Below, piece after piece: positions 33,580 through 41,980 of a stretch of DNA of 41,986 nucleotides. The translations under genes and the position numbers were made by a program. Below the pieces are notes generated by a model, which made no database searches, was not told the DNA's origin, and saw nothing but the letters and a program-made list of their open reading frames with translations. This DNA is from Oscillospiraceae bacterium (GTDB taxonomy: Bacteria; Bacillota; Clostridia; Oscillospirales; Oscillospiraceae): contig JAISJH010000038.1 in assembly GCA_031261635.1 (NCBI GenBank), positions 1 through 41,986 on the forward strand, given 5' to 3'. Position 1 is the stretch's first letter; every line of letters starts with the position of its first letter.

Positions 33580-33965
33580 ATGAAAAAGTTCCTTTTTAAT
33601 TCAGTTTATAATTAAGTTTACAGTTATCAAATATTAAATATTAAATACGGGAGTTTGGACGTAGGGGGCGTCCCTGCGGGGGAAACCACCCCGCCCCTGC
33701 GGGGGCACCCCTCCCAAGAGGGGAATGGGACGGAGGCAGGACGAGGGTAGGACGGGGGCAGGACGAAGGTAGGACGAGGGTACGCCGCTTCTCCGCAACT
33801 TACGTCCAAATTCCCCTCTTGGGAGGGGTGGCGCGAAGCGCCGGGGTGGTTCCCCCCGCAGGGACGTAGCCTTCGTCCAACCCCTCGTCTCTGATATCTG
33901 ATATTTGCTAACTGTTAACTGTAATTTCGTCTCTGATATTTGATATTTGATAACTGTTATTTGTA
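33580..33965. repeat. Mosaic island upstream of glyS
   Basis: Variant A with ATTAAATACGG end (about 33616-33650), E motif, D (33679-33727), a degenerate minisatellite of GGACGAGGGTA-like units (33728-33781), inverted D (33811-33858), E complement, inverted A dimer (33886-33921 and 33928-33963, 42 bp apart). The two D modules are inverted around the minisatellite. A further GATAACAGTT forms the last codons of the next gene. Confidence 0.84.
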
Positions 33966-35237
33966 TTAACTGTTATCTGCGTCCGGAATTTCGTCCTCGT
34001 CTATGGTTTCGAGCATTTCACGGTACCACACTAAGGCTTCCATAAAGGCCGCTATTGCCTGTGCGCTGGTTACTTTGTTGCGGTAGAGGTTTGTCGCGCA
34101 GGCTATCCAGTCGCTTTTTTCGTAGGCGTAGACTAGTTCAAGCACTTCGTACAGTTCGCCTGTTTTTTCCACTAAGGCTCTGTGAACGCGCGGGTCTACG
34201 GCTACCTCCGCAATGGCCTCCTCCATAGGTTTTTCGAGTACCACGTCAATCAGCGAGAACAGTCCCGCTATAAACAGCAGCGGCGACAGTGTGCCGAGTT
34301 CAAACGCCCCCGCGAGGTTTTCCGCGAATTTAGCGCGTATCAGCGACAGGCGCGTTATCTCGCTCGGTCTGTCCTCCGCGAGCTGCGTTGTTATCGCGAC
34401 TGCCGACCAGCGTTTTATTTCCCTCTGACCCATTATAACGACCGCCTGCCGTATGTTCTCTACTTTGCGAACGCCTCTGAAGCCTCCCGCGCGGTTTATG
34501 AATTTCAACAGCGAGATTGATAACGCCGGGTCGCGCTCGATTATTGAGGCGGCCTCCGTAACGTCGAAGTCCTCCTTGTTGATTTGGCTAAGGAGGTGCA
34601 GGGCGTTGATTTTCAGCGGAGCAATCTCCCCGGCGTTTTTCGCGACAGGGCTTGAATAGAACTTGCCGCTGTAGCGCGCTTCGTGCAGGTGCGTCAGGGA
34701 GTTGAACGCGTCCATATCGGGAATGTTGTTTATGATGAATTTGATTTTGAAAATGTGCGGGCGCATTGCCCCGAAGTCGCGCTTGAAGTCGTTCGCCTGA
34801 TAGTCTAAAATAAGGTAGCTGAACATTTCAAAGAACAGGTCCGGCGATACTCCGGGGAGTATTCCGTTTGCCGCGAGGCGGTAGCCTTTGTCTTTGAGTT
34901 CCATACATCTCATAAAGACCGCGCCGCTTATCGGCACCTCTTTGCCGATTACGACGATTATATGCTCCGGGTTAAAGCCGAGGCTTGCCGGAAGCCCGGC
35001 GAGCAGCTGATACTCGGTGTGTTCGACAAGGAGCGGCAAATCGGCGGCGAAAGGCTCCGTCCCGATTGCCTGTAATATCTCGAGGTGCGGCGCGTACATT
35101 GCGTCGCCCAACCCCTGGAAGTCGGAACCCGTGTCAAAGAGCCGCTCGGAGTGCTGTACTTGCAGGTAATACGCCTTAGCCTCGATTTTCTTGTCAAAGA
35201 GCGGGCTTGCGACGATAAAGTATTTTGTGTTTTCCAT
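33966..35237 (-). CDS. EAL/HDOD-type signalling protein
   Basis: YuxH-like layout: N-terminal region (about 5-190) comparable to a degenerate EAL domain and C-terminal HDOD domain (about 205-400: PLKINALHLLSQINKEDFDVTEAASIIERDPALSISLLKFINRA). None of the catalytic EAL residues for c-di-GMP hydrolysis is recognisable (no E-A-L, no DDFG), so it is probably a sensor or scaffold. 423 aa, cytosolic. ATG at 35237 with AAGGTG inside the end of the TPR gene; the frame could start at GTG 35246 but that overlaps the ribosome site. It is the second gene of an operon and translation is coupled to the TPR gene. The last residues DADNS and stop come from GATAACAGTTAA of the repeat. Confidence 0.8.
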   Translation of the reverse strand: MENTKYFIVASPLFDKKIEAKAYYLQVQHSERLFDTGSDFQGLGDAMYAPHLEILQAIGTEPFAADLPLLVEHTEYQLLAGLPASLGFNPEHIIVVIGKEVPISGAVFMRCMELKDKGYRLAANGILPGVSPDLFFEMFSYLILDYQANDFKRDFGAMRPHIFKIKFIINNIPDMDAFNSLTHLHEARYSGKFYSSPVAKNAGEIAPLKINALHLLSQINKEDFDVTEAASIIERDPALSISLLKFINRAGGFRGVRKVENIRQAVVIMGQREIKRWSAVAITTQLAEDRPSEITRLSLIRAKFAENLAGAFELGTLSPLLFIAGLFSLIDVVLEKPMEEAIAEVAVDPRVHRALVEKTGELYEVLELVYAYEKSDWIACATNLYRNKVTSAQAIAAFMEALVWYREMLETIDEDEIPDADNS

Positions 35238-35242
35238 AATTG

Positions 35243-35563
35243 TCACACCTTCAGAACGTATTCAAGGTTTGCCGCGGCGAGCCTGTGCGGCTCTGAACCC
35301 TCGCCGAATAGCCTGCGCGTAGTGCGCTCCATTTCGCGCATTACCACGAGGGCTTTGTCCGGCTTGCCGGAGTTATGCAGGCACAGGCCGTAGTAGTTGA
35401 GCGCGGAGAGCAGCTTAGGGTCGTCCTCCGGCAGCAGTTTTTTATAGAGCATAATAGCCGCGACAATCTCCTTTTCAGCCGTGGGATAGTCGCCGCGCTT
35501 AATATACTCCTCGCAAAAGGCGAAGTGTCCGTTCGCCGTATCGAGCTGATTTGTATGCTCCAT
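35243..35563 (-). CDS. Small TPR-like protein
   Basis: 106-residue protein with two to three helical-pair repeats of TPR character (ANGHFAFCEEYIKRGDYPTAEKEIVAAIMLYKKLL; SALNYYGLCLHNSGKPDKALVVMREMERTTRRL). Probably a protein-protein interaction adaptor for the following EAL/HDOD protein, whose ribosome site lies within this gene's last codons. ATG at 35563 follows GAGGTG; the frame could extend to a TTG at 35575 that lies before that site. Own promoter at 35590-35618. Cytosolic. Confidence 0.82.
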   Translation of the reverse strand: MEHTNQLDTANGHFAFCEEYIKRGDYPTAEKEIVAAIMLYKKLLPEDDPKLLSALNYYGLCLHNSGKPDKALVVMREMERTTRRLFGEGSEPHRLAAANLEYVLKV

Positions 35564-35589
35564 CACGCACCTCAATAGTTGATATGTAT

Positions 35590-35618
35590 ATTATAGCACA
35601 ATATGATTATTTTGTCTA
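35590..35618 (-). promoter_or_regulatory. Sigma-A promoter of the TPR-EAL/HDOD operon
   Basis: On the minus strand TAGACA (35618-35613), 17 bp, TATAAT (35595-35590), about 27 bp before the ATG. Confidence 0.82.
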
Positions 35619-36183
35619 CCGCGAAATTGTTTTTGTGAAAGAGCCGCCCGCGGGCGGCGGGGTCTGGGCGAAGCCCAGCCCGTCATTGCGAAGCCGCCAC
35701 CGCACTTGCGATACGTAGTTAATGATATGCGGCGAAGCAATCCACGGTTGACGTAGTATCCTACGATACGTAAGACGTATGTTTCCCTCCCGGCACTGGA
35801 TTGCTTCGCACCTGTAACATTGTACGTATCGCACACTTTCCGGTGCTTCGCAAAGACGGCGCACTGCGCCGGGACGATGGACGGTGGACGGGGGACGGGG
35901 GACGCGGGACGGGGGCAGGACGAGGGAACTGGGCTTGGATTGCTTCGCGCGGCTCGCAAAGACGGCGCACTGCGCCGGGAAACCACCCCGCCGCCTGCGG
36001 GCGGCACCCCTCCACAGAGGGGATAAGGACGAGGGTTTGGACGGGGTTACACAGATGTAAGCCTTCGCAACCCACGTCCAACCCCTATCCCCTCTGTGGA
36101 GGGGTGCCCCCGCAGGGGCGGGGTGGTTCCCCGCGCCGTGCGCGGCATCTGATATTTGATATTTGATAACTGTTATTTAATAA
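35619..36183. repeat. Long mosaic island downstream of the ftsQ-like gene
   Basis: CCGCCCGCGGGCGGCGG hairpin, GGGC...GCCC hairpin, B palindrome in the opposite sense to the one at 12703 (35681-35858), CCGGGAC/GGACGG spacer, GGGGGAC minisatellite (about 35877-35925), short B' (about 35927-35964), D (35979-36024), E motif, ACACAGATGT spacer, inverted D (36087-36131), and an inverted A lacking its GTCTC end (36148-36180). The two D modules are inverted copies of each other. Confidence 0.84.
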
Positions 36184-36912
36184 CTAACTGGGAATAAGGT
36201 GTGCTTCGCCTATTACGCTTAGGTCTAGGGTGCCGCTGTCTGTTGGGTTTAGTTTTTCGAGGGTTTGGGTTAGTGTGCCTAGTTTGCGTGTTGTTTGTTC
36301 GCGGCTTCCGAGTGATACTATGAAGCCTCTGTTGTAGTTTAGGTCGAATTTGAAATCGAGTAGGTCGCTTGCGTTTATGTAGCTTATGTATTGGAGGAGG
36401 TAGCGCGTTTCGTTGCTATTGTTGACTGCTTGCAGGAACTCGAGGCAATAGCCGAAGCGTATGGTCTCGTCATCGCCCGGCTCGTAGGGGGCGCCCGGCT
36501 TTGCGAGACCCGCTCCCACGCCTGTTATTCGTATGCCGCCGGGGCGGCCGTCCTGTTCCGCGTCGATTAGTTCAAGCACTCTGCCGGATTCGGATATTTT
36601 CGCGTAGTTGCCGTCCTGAAGCTCTATATACGCTATCGGCGTACTTTCGATGAGGTCAATCCGAAGCGTAGTCGGTAGCTTGCGATAGATATGGACGCTC
36701 TCTATATAGGGGAACTCCGCGAGTATGCGCTTTTCCGCGCCGTTTGTGTCCGCGAATATTACGCTTTCGCCCGTCGCGAGGCCTCCCGCGCTTACTATCG
36801 CGTTTATGTCTATGCGGTTTGCGCCGGATACCTCAATGCGGGAGACTTTAAGAAAGAGGCTTACAGCAAAGCCCAGTATCAGGAACGCGAGGATAACGAT
36901 TAGTTTTCGCAT
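36184..36912 (-). CDS. ftsQ: DivIB/FtsQ-like cell-division protein
   Basis: Bitopic membrane protein: one transmembrane helix (4-22, LIVILAFLILGFAVSLFL), then a POTRA domain (about 23-90, VSRIEVSGANRIDINAIVSAGGLATGESVIFAD ... FPYIESVHIYRKLPTTLRIDLIESTPIAYIE) as in FtsQ/DivIB, and a C-terminal beta domain with FKFDLNYNRGFIVSLGSREQTTRKLGTL. 242 aa. In division it links FtsL/FtsB to septal synthesis. It is normally near murB/murG/ftsA/ftsZ; here it is the third gene of an operon of two efflux-adaptor-like lipoproteins, starting 1 bp after their last stop codon. Function in division is likely but context is odd. The stop codon TAG abuts repeats. Confidence 0.82.
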   Translation of the reverse strand: MRKLIVILAFLILGFAVSLFLKVSRIEVSGANRIDINAIVSAGGLATGESVIFADTNGAEKRILAEFPYIESVHIYRKLPTTLRIDLIESTPIAYIELQDGNYAKISESGRVLELIDAEQDGRPGGIRITGVGAGLAKPGAPYEPGDDETIRFGYCLEFLQAVNNSNETRYLLQYISYINASDLLDFKFDLNYNRGFIVSLGSREQTTRKLGTLTQTLEKLNPTDSGTLDLSVIGEAHLIPS

Positions 36913-36913
36913 A

Positions 36914-38782
36914 TCAGTACACCAAGGCCGCGCCCGGCTCTAATCCGTCCAGAACCTGTATATATTCGTTTGAGGAAAGTCCTGTGAGAATGAAGCGTTT
37001 GCGCGGCAGTCCGGCTTCTAGTATTGTGACGTATTTATATGTGTTCTCGGTTTTTACGGCGGTTCTCGGAACGAGCAGTTCCTCGCGTATATCGCCCAGG
37101 GCGGCTATTATTTCGTACTGCGTGTTATTTACCGCGCTTCGGAGTTCCGCGGCGTAGTCCGCAAACTCCTCCGGCGTGTCGAAGTCTATTATCGCGAAGG
37201 CCTCAACTCCCGGCAGGCGCACGTAGGAACCCGCCGCGCTTACGTGACCCGCGAAGTCGTGGCTTCCCGCGATTACCGGGTGGATTGATACCGCCGTATC
37301 GTATTTGAGGTGTTCCGCGGCGGCTCCCGTAACTTTCAGCTGTACGCGTGACAGCGAGTTTACGGAGGCGAAGGGCTGACCCTTGTACATCTCCGAACCG
37401 CTTCGCGGGTAGGTTCGCAGATAGCCCGCGATTGGCGACAGGAGGTCGAAGTCCGTACCCTCCAGCACAAGGCGTTCATAATACTCCCGCGCGCGTTTTA
37501 TCGCGAAGTCGTTATTCGGCAGGGCTTCCGCCATTTCGAGGCTTATTTTCGCTTCCCTCTGCGCCATTGCGTTGTCCGCGACTGTGAAATGCGCGAGCGT
37601 TGTGCCTTCGCGAACCGTCATACCGCTGAACAGACCGTCTACAAAGGTTCCGTTGACTGGCAAGGTGACTGTTTCAGTAACGGGAAAAGTTATATCAGAC
37701 GCCGCGCGGACGTTCCGCGTCAGAATACCGAGTTTTGCGGACGGCAGGGACGCCGCGTCCGTCCTGACCGCCGCGACGTTATCTATAAAGAGTTCGTCGC
37801 CCTCCGCTACTCCGGCGATTAGCTCTATTGACGTTTCCGATTTGAGCCCGACGGTTACGGGCGTTCGCACTTTGCCGGGCATTACGTAGACGTAATCCTC
37901 GTAGCTCGTTACGCCGCCCTCTGATATGGCGTCGCTGTGAACCGCGTTAACCGGGGCGGTTAGCACTCCGCTCCGCGACGCTCCGTATATCCGTATTAGT
38001 ACGCTCCCGGCAGAGGGCAGGGTGCCTGTTTCACTTGCAAATCTTACGGGAGGGGTTGCGTTGACTGCCCGGTATTCCGCCTTTTCCGCGGAGCTTAGTT
38101 TAATTTCCCGTAGCTCAAATTCCGTATTGTCAATTACCGCTACGGCTCGGTAGTTTGCTGATATTTTAGCGGCTATATCGGGGTCGGCGCAGTCAATCAT
38201 ACGCTCGTCTAGGCTGCTGATATACATTACCGTAGCCCTGCCGGAGGGCAGCGGCATACCGGGGTAGAGTTCTATCGCGCGGCTTATAACGCCCTCGAAG
38301 GGCGCGGTCAAGATGTAGTTGCCGCGCTTGTCCTCTAAGGTTTTGATGTTAAACTGTAAACGTTCGCGCTCTGTCCGACGCGTGCGCGTCTGGAACTCGT
38401 CGCTTGCGGGGTACTGTTTCCACTGCTCCTCCGTTGCCGCGAGTTCGTCCGTCAATGCCGTTATTTGAGCCTCCAGCATTGCCGTGTCAAGCTCCGCGAG
38501 TATGTCGCCCTCGCGAACTATATCGCCGGGCGCGGCGTTATAACGCTTGAATACAGCTCCGCTTTCCTTGAACCACAGCGGCTCGCTGTAGCCTTTGACT
38601 ACGCCCTCGAACTGCGTTAGTTGCGTTACATTCCCTCTGAATACCGCCGCAGTGTCAACGCTTAAACCGACAGGTTCAAGCAAGGCGGGAGCGTCGTTTT
38701 GAACAGTTTCAGCACAGCCGCCGAGCAGTAAGCCGAATAGAAGCAGACAGCTTATAATTTTTTTAGCCGACAATGATTTCAT
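36914..38782 (-). CDS. Double-module efflux adaptor-like lipoprotein
   Basis: Lipoprotein with signal peptide and lipobox LLGGC (Cys23). Module 1 (35-345) is a membrane-fusion-type adaptor: biotinyl-lipoyl half motif GDIVREGDILAELD (86-99), coiled hairpin (100-155), second half YILTAPFEGVISR, beta-barrel, and a membrane-proximal end LIAGVAEGDELFI. Module 2 (about 352-622) repeats the pattern in reduced form: GMTVREGTTLAHF (387-399), short hairpin AQREAKISLEMAEAL...RAREYYERLV, DLLSPIAGYLRTYP, then LDGLEPGAALVY. Such adaptors normally join an ABC or RND pump; none is adjacent. 622 aa, about twice a normal adaptor. ATG at 38782 lies inside the previous gene's end (20-bp overlap). No close known equivalent comes to mind. 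Confidence 0.78.
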   Translation of the reverse strand: MKSLSAKKIISCLLLFGLLLGGCAETVQNDAPALLEPVGLSVDTAAVFRGNVTQLTQFEGVVKGYSEPLWFKESGAVFKRYNAAPGDIVREGDILAELDTAMLEAQITALTDELAATEEQWKQYPASDEFQTRTRRTERERLQFNIKTLEDKRGNYILTAPFEGVISRAIELYPGMPLPSGRATVMYISSLDERMIDCADPDIAAKISANYRAVAVIDNTEFELREIKLSSAEKAEYRAVNATPPVRFASETGTLPSAGSVLIRIYGASRSGVLTAPVNAVHSDAISEGGVTSYEDYVYVMPGKVRTPVTVGLKSETSIELIAGVAEGDELFIDNVAAVRTDAASLPSAKLGILTRNVRAASDITFPVTETVTLPVNGTFVDGLFSGMTVREGTTLAHFTVADNAMAQREAKISLEMAEALPNNDFAIKRAREYYERLVLEGTDFDLLSPIAGYLRTYPRSGSEMYKGQPFASVNSLSRVQLKVTGAAAEHLKYDTAVSIHPVIAGSHDFAGHVSAAGSYVRLPGVEAFAIIDFDTPEEFADYAAELRSAVNNTQYEIIAALGDIREELLVPRTAVKTENTYKYVTILEAGLPRKRFILTGLSSNEYIQVLDGLEPGAALVY

Positions 38783-39704
38783 CTCCCTCGTTCAAGCCGT
38801 TTTTTATTTCCGTGCTTCCTCCGACTATTATTCCGGTTTCTACGGGGACTGCTTCGCGCAGTCCCGCCGCGTTTAGTACGTATACAACGCTCCCGCCGTC
38901 TGTCCCGCGTTTTACCGACTTGCCGGGGACAATCAATGTGTCCTCGGAGCGTTCGAGCGTTAGCAGTATCGAGCCTTTTGCGGGGGGCGCTTCGAGCGTT
39001 ACGTCGGGCGTAAAATATACCGCTCCGTTTTCAGTTTGCGCGACTGCCGTGTATTCTGTTTTGTCAAGCGTCAGGGTATACACTTCGCCCGGCGTGAATA
39101 GGCCGCTGTCGCTTGTTCCTACGCGGTACTGCGGCTCGCCGTTCGCCACTGTGAAAAGTATCTCGTGCGAGCGTGAGGTCTTTTGCCGCGATACGCTTTT
39201 TACGAAGGTCACAATTCCGTCTGACTCCGCGCGAAGCTCGTAGCGTTCGGCCTCGGCGCGTACTGTATCGAGCTTTTCACGCGCGAGATTTCGCCGCTTA
39301 CGCGCCGCCTCCGCAGAGGTCGTTCCGGCGTACATATCGGCCGTTATCTCAGCCGACCGCAGTTCAAATTCCGCGTTCGCTACGCGCTGGTCTATTTCGC
39401 TTCTGTCGAGCGAGGCGAGTATGTCGCCCGTTGTAACGCTGTCGCCCGCCGCTACGTGTATCGCGTCGAAATATACGCCCTCTATATCAAATGAGTAGTT
39501 ATTCACAAGCAAGGGTCGGTAATCAAGCGTTACGCGCTTAGTCTGCACGAGAGTTCCGCGCGTTACCGCGCCGAGATTGAACGTAACGGCAGTCCCCGCG
39601 CGTACCGGCGCGGCAACGGGTTCGTCCTCCGACGGCAGACAGCCCGCGAACGTAATCAATAAGCAAAGCGCAACCGCCGGCGCGGCAAGTTTTTTTATCA
39701 GCAA
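38763..39704 (-). CDS. Efflux adaptor-like lipoprotein
   Basis: Single-module membrane-fusion-type adaptor: signal peptide with lipobox ITFAGC, lipoyl half motif GDSVTTGDILASLD, hairpin of about 60 residues (EIDQRVANAEFELRSAEI...KLDTVRAEAERYELRAESDGIV), barrel, and terminal GLNEGDEIIVG, typical for MacA/HlyD-type proteins. 313 aa. The start is TTG at 39704: the GGAGGG ribosome site (39714-39719) is 9 bp upstream and the signal peptide begins MLIKKLAAPAVALCLL. A longer frame up to 39752 exists but would overlap the promoter. First gene of the operon with the double adaptor and the ftsQ-like gene; no transporter gene in the window. Confidence 0.82.
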   Translation of the reverse strand: MLIKKLAAPAVALCLLITFAGCLPSEDEPVAAPVRAGTAVTFNLGAVTRGTLVQTKRVTLDYRPLLVNNYSFDIEGVYFDAIHVAAGDSVTTGDILASLDRSEIDQRVANAEFELRSAEITADMYAGTTSAEAARKRRNLAREKLDTVRAEAERYELRAESDGIVTFVKSVSRQKTSRSHEILFTVANGEPQYRVGTSDSGLFTPGEVYTLTLDKTEYTAVAQTENGAVYFTPDVTLEAPPAKGSILLTLERSEDTLIVPGKSVKRGTDGGSVVYVLNAAGLREAVPVETGIIVGGSTEIKNGLNEGDEIIVG

Positions 39705-39742
39705 GACACAATGCCCTCCAAGCCTGTAGATAGTTAAGGTTA

Positions 39743-39771
39743 ATGATAACACAAAACCGCGAGAATGTCAA
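39743..39771 (-). promoter_or_regulatory. Sigma-A promoter of the adaptor-ftsQ operon
   Basis: On the minus strand TTGACA (39771-39766), 17 bp, TATCAT (39748-39743), about 38 bp before the TTG start. Confidence 0.8.
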
Positions 39772-40028
39772 GCAAGGGCAAATAACAGTTATCAAATATC
39801 AAATATCAAATATCAGAGACGGGGGTTATGACAATTGACAATTGATAATTACGGGGGTTTGGACGTTTGGTTGCCGGGGTTCGTAGGGGCGGGTTTCAAA
39901 CCCGCCCTCCCCCGCGCAATGACGGGGGGTTACGACAGCGTTCGACATCTTATGGTTAATTTTTCCATTTTATTTCCAAATTTTTACATATATTTCAAAA
40001 ATTTTTGTCAGTATTTGCAAAATACCTA
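39772..40028. repeat. Short mosaic island and AT-rich region before the chemoreceptor gene
   Basis: A copy with three AAATATC units (39781-39821), G repeat (39831-39850), E motif, reverse C palindrome (39887-39907), then about 75 bp of unique AT-rich DNA (39950-40028) with TTTTTA/AAATTTTT runs. It separates the divergent adaptor operon and chemoreceptor gene. Confidence 0.8.
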
Positions 40029-40057
40029 TTGACATTAGACTAGCTTTATGGTTTAAT
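40029..40057 (+). promoter_or_regulatory. Sigma-A promoter of the chemoreceptor gene
   Basis: TTGACA (40029-40034), 17 bp, TTTAAT (40052-40057), 36 bp before the ATG. Confidence 0.75.
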
Positions 40058-40093
40058 ATATAATAAAATAACATTGAAAGGTTGTACTCTACT

Positions 40094-41923
40094 ATGAAAA
40101 ACCTCCTTATCTCGCAGAAACTCATTGTCAGCTTCATCGTTGTCATCGTGATTTCAGTTATTATCGGCGTTGTCGGCATTATCGGTATGCTTCAGCTTGA
40201 CACCGCTCAAAGCGCGATGTATAACAGTAACACCGCTCCGCTCGGCGATTTGGCCGAGGCGCAGCAGCTTTTCCAGCGTATCCGCGCTAACGTCCGCGCT
40301 AACGAGGTCAACGGCTTGACTAACGTCCCCGACAGCGCTAAGACAACCACCGCTCAAACCGAGGATTTCCAGAAACAGTTTGTAGCCGCCCTTGATAAGT
40401 TTGACGCGACCATTGTCGCGACGGAACTTAAAACTCGCTTTAAGTCTATGCGCGACTCCTACAATAAGGACTATGTGCCTTTCATCAAAGAGATTAACGA
40501 TATGTGTCTTGTGCTCGCTAACGATGACGAAAACAAGACCACTGACGACGTTATCGCTAAAATAAACAGTATGGGTACACTTTCCACTCAAATCTCCGAC
40601 GATTTGGACTGGTGTATGAACTTCAAGATTCAACAGGCCGCTGAAAAGGACGCGGAGGGTTCGTCTCTATTTAATTCCCTGCTTATACTTATCATTGTTA
40701 TCATCGTCATTGCGGCTGTCGCCTCAATTATAATCGCGCTGTATATCTCAAACCTTATCAGCAAGCCCTTGCAGTTTATGGCGGGCGCGCTCAAACAGGT
40801 CGGCGATACCGGCGACATCAATTTCTCCGACGCGGAATGGGCTACTGCCGCGAAATTCGGCGACGGGAAGGACGAAACCGCTCAGGCTATCGCGGCCTTC
40901 GGCGGTACGCTTCAGCAGTTCGTTTACTACGGCGAACAGCTTCACGCCGTCGCTGTAAATGACCTTACTCACGACATTAAGGTTCTCGGCGACCGCGATA
41001 CTATCGGCAACGCTATGAAAACTATGCTTGCCAATCTCAACGAGATGTTCAGCGAGATTAACGGCGCGACCGGGCAGGTTCACACAGGCGCACAGCAGAT
41101 TTCAGACGGTTCGCAGGCTCTCGCGCAGGGCGCGACGGAGCAGGCCGCCTCCGTTGAGGAACTTTCAAGCTCGATTAACGAAGTCGCCGGGAAAACACAG
41201 GAGAACGCTGACCTCGCAAACCGCGCCGCAGACCTCTCCGCCGCGGTCCGCGATAACGCGCAAAAGGGCGCGGAGCAGATGGACGCGATGATGAACGCGG
41301 TTAAACAAATCAGCGACGCGAGCAACGAGATTAACCAGGTTATTAAGGTTATCGACAATATAGCGTTCCAGACGAATATACTCGCGCTGAACGCCGCGGT
41401 TGAGGCCGCAAGAGCCGGTCAGCACGGTAAGGGCTTCGCGGTCGTCGCGGAGGAAGTGCGCTCGCTCGCGGCTAAGTCCGCCGACGCCGCTAAGGATACC
41501 GGCGTGCTTATTGAAAACTCTATCGAAAAGGCTACGCTCGGCGCGAAAATCGCCGACGAAACCAGCGCGAGCCTTAACGAGATTGTCAGCGGTATCAACG
41601 AATCGACCGTTATCGTTCGCCAAATCGCGGACTCGTCCGCGGAGCAGTCCGCGGCGATTAAGCAAATCAACATCGGCATTGACCAGGTGGCGCAGGTTGT
41701 TCAGCAAAACAGCGCGACTGCCCAGGAAAGCGCGGCAACTGCCGAGGAACTGAGCGGTCAGTCAAGTATGCTCGACGAACTGGTTGGACGCTTCCAGCTG
41801 AAAAGCTCGGGGCAGAGAACATTGAGCGCTTCGCGCGGCGGCAGCGCGAATAAGAAGTTGCCCCCGGCTAAGAATGTTAGCGGCGGCGGCGGTGATAGCG
41901 GCGGGAATTTTGGGAAGTATTGA
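40094..41923 (+). CDS. Methyl-accepting chemotaxis protein
   Basis: Membrane chemoreceptor that signals to a CheA kinase. TM1 (11-33), an extracytoplasmic four-helix-bundle-type sensor (about 34-190), TM2 (195-218), a HAMP-like region, then the long cytoplasmic signalling coil with the conserved hairpin tip NIAFQTNILALNAAVEAARAG...GKGFAVVAEEVRSLA (about 425-465). 609 aa. The tail ends in a Lys/Gly-rich, disordered sequence (GGSANKKLPPAKNVSGGGGDSGGNFGKY). ATG at 40094 with GAAAGG about 12 bp upstream; the in-frame TTG at 40082 is too close to that site. Unlike most genes here it is flanked by a clear promoter and a clear terminator. No che or flagellar genes are in the window. Confidence 0.95.
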   Translation: MKNLLISQKLIVSFIVVIVISVIIGVVGIIGMLQLDTAQSAMYNSNTAPLGDLAEAQQLFQRIRANVRANEVNGLTNVPDSAKTTTAQTEDFQKQFVAALDKFDATIVATELKTRFKSMRDSYNKDYVPFIKEINDMCLVLANDDENKTTDDVIAKINSMGTLSTQISDDLDWCMNFKIQQAAEKDAEGSSLFNSLLILIIVIIVIAAVASIIIALYISNLISKPLQFMAGALKQVGDTGDINFSDAEWATAAKFGDGKDETAQAIAAFGGTLQQFVYYGEQLHAVAVNDLTHDIKVLGDRDTIGNAMKTMLANLNEMFSEINGATGQVHTGAQQISDGSQALAQGATEQAASVEELSSSINEVAGKTQENADLANRAADLSAAVRDNAQKGAEQMDAMMNAVKQISDASNEINQVIKVIDNIAFQTNILALNAAVEAARAGQHGKGFAVVAEEVRSLAAKSADAAKDTGVLIENSIEKATLGAKIADETSASLNEIVSGINESTVIVRQIADSSAEQSAAIKQINIGIDQVAQVVQQNSATAQESAATAEELSGQSSMLDELVGRFQLKSSGQRTLSASRGGSANKKLPPAKNVSGGGGDSGGNFGKY

Positions 41924-41952
41924 TTTTGACACCCCCCGCCTCTGCGGAGGCA

Positions 41953-41980
41953 CCCCCCTCTAAAGAGGGGGGCTTTTTTT
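41953..41980 (+). terminator. Intrinsic terminator of the chemoreceptor gene (D module)
   Basis: Perfect stem CCCCCCTC / GAGGGGGG with a TAAA loop followed by CTTTTTTT. It is the end of a D repeat whose first hairpin (GCCTC/GAGGC) lies at about 41939-41952. It is the only D copy here with a full T-run, and the only unmistakable intrinsic terminator in the window. Confidence 0.88.
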
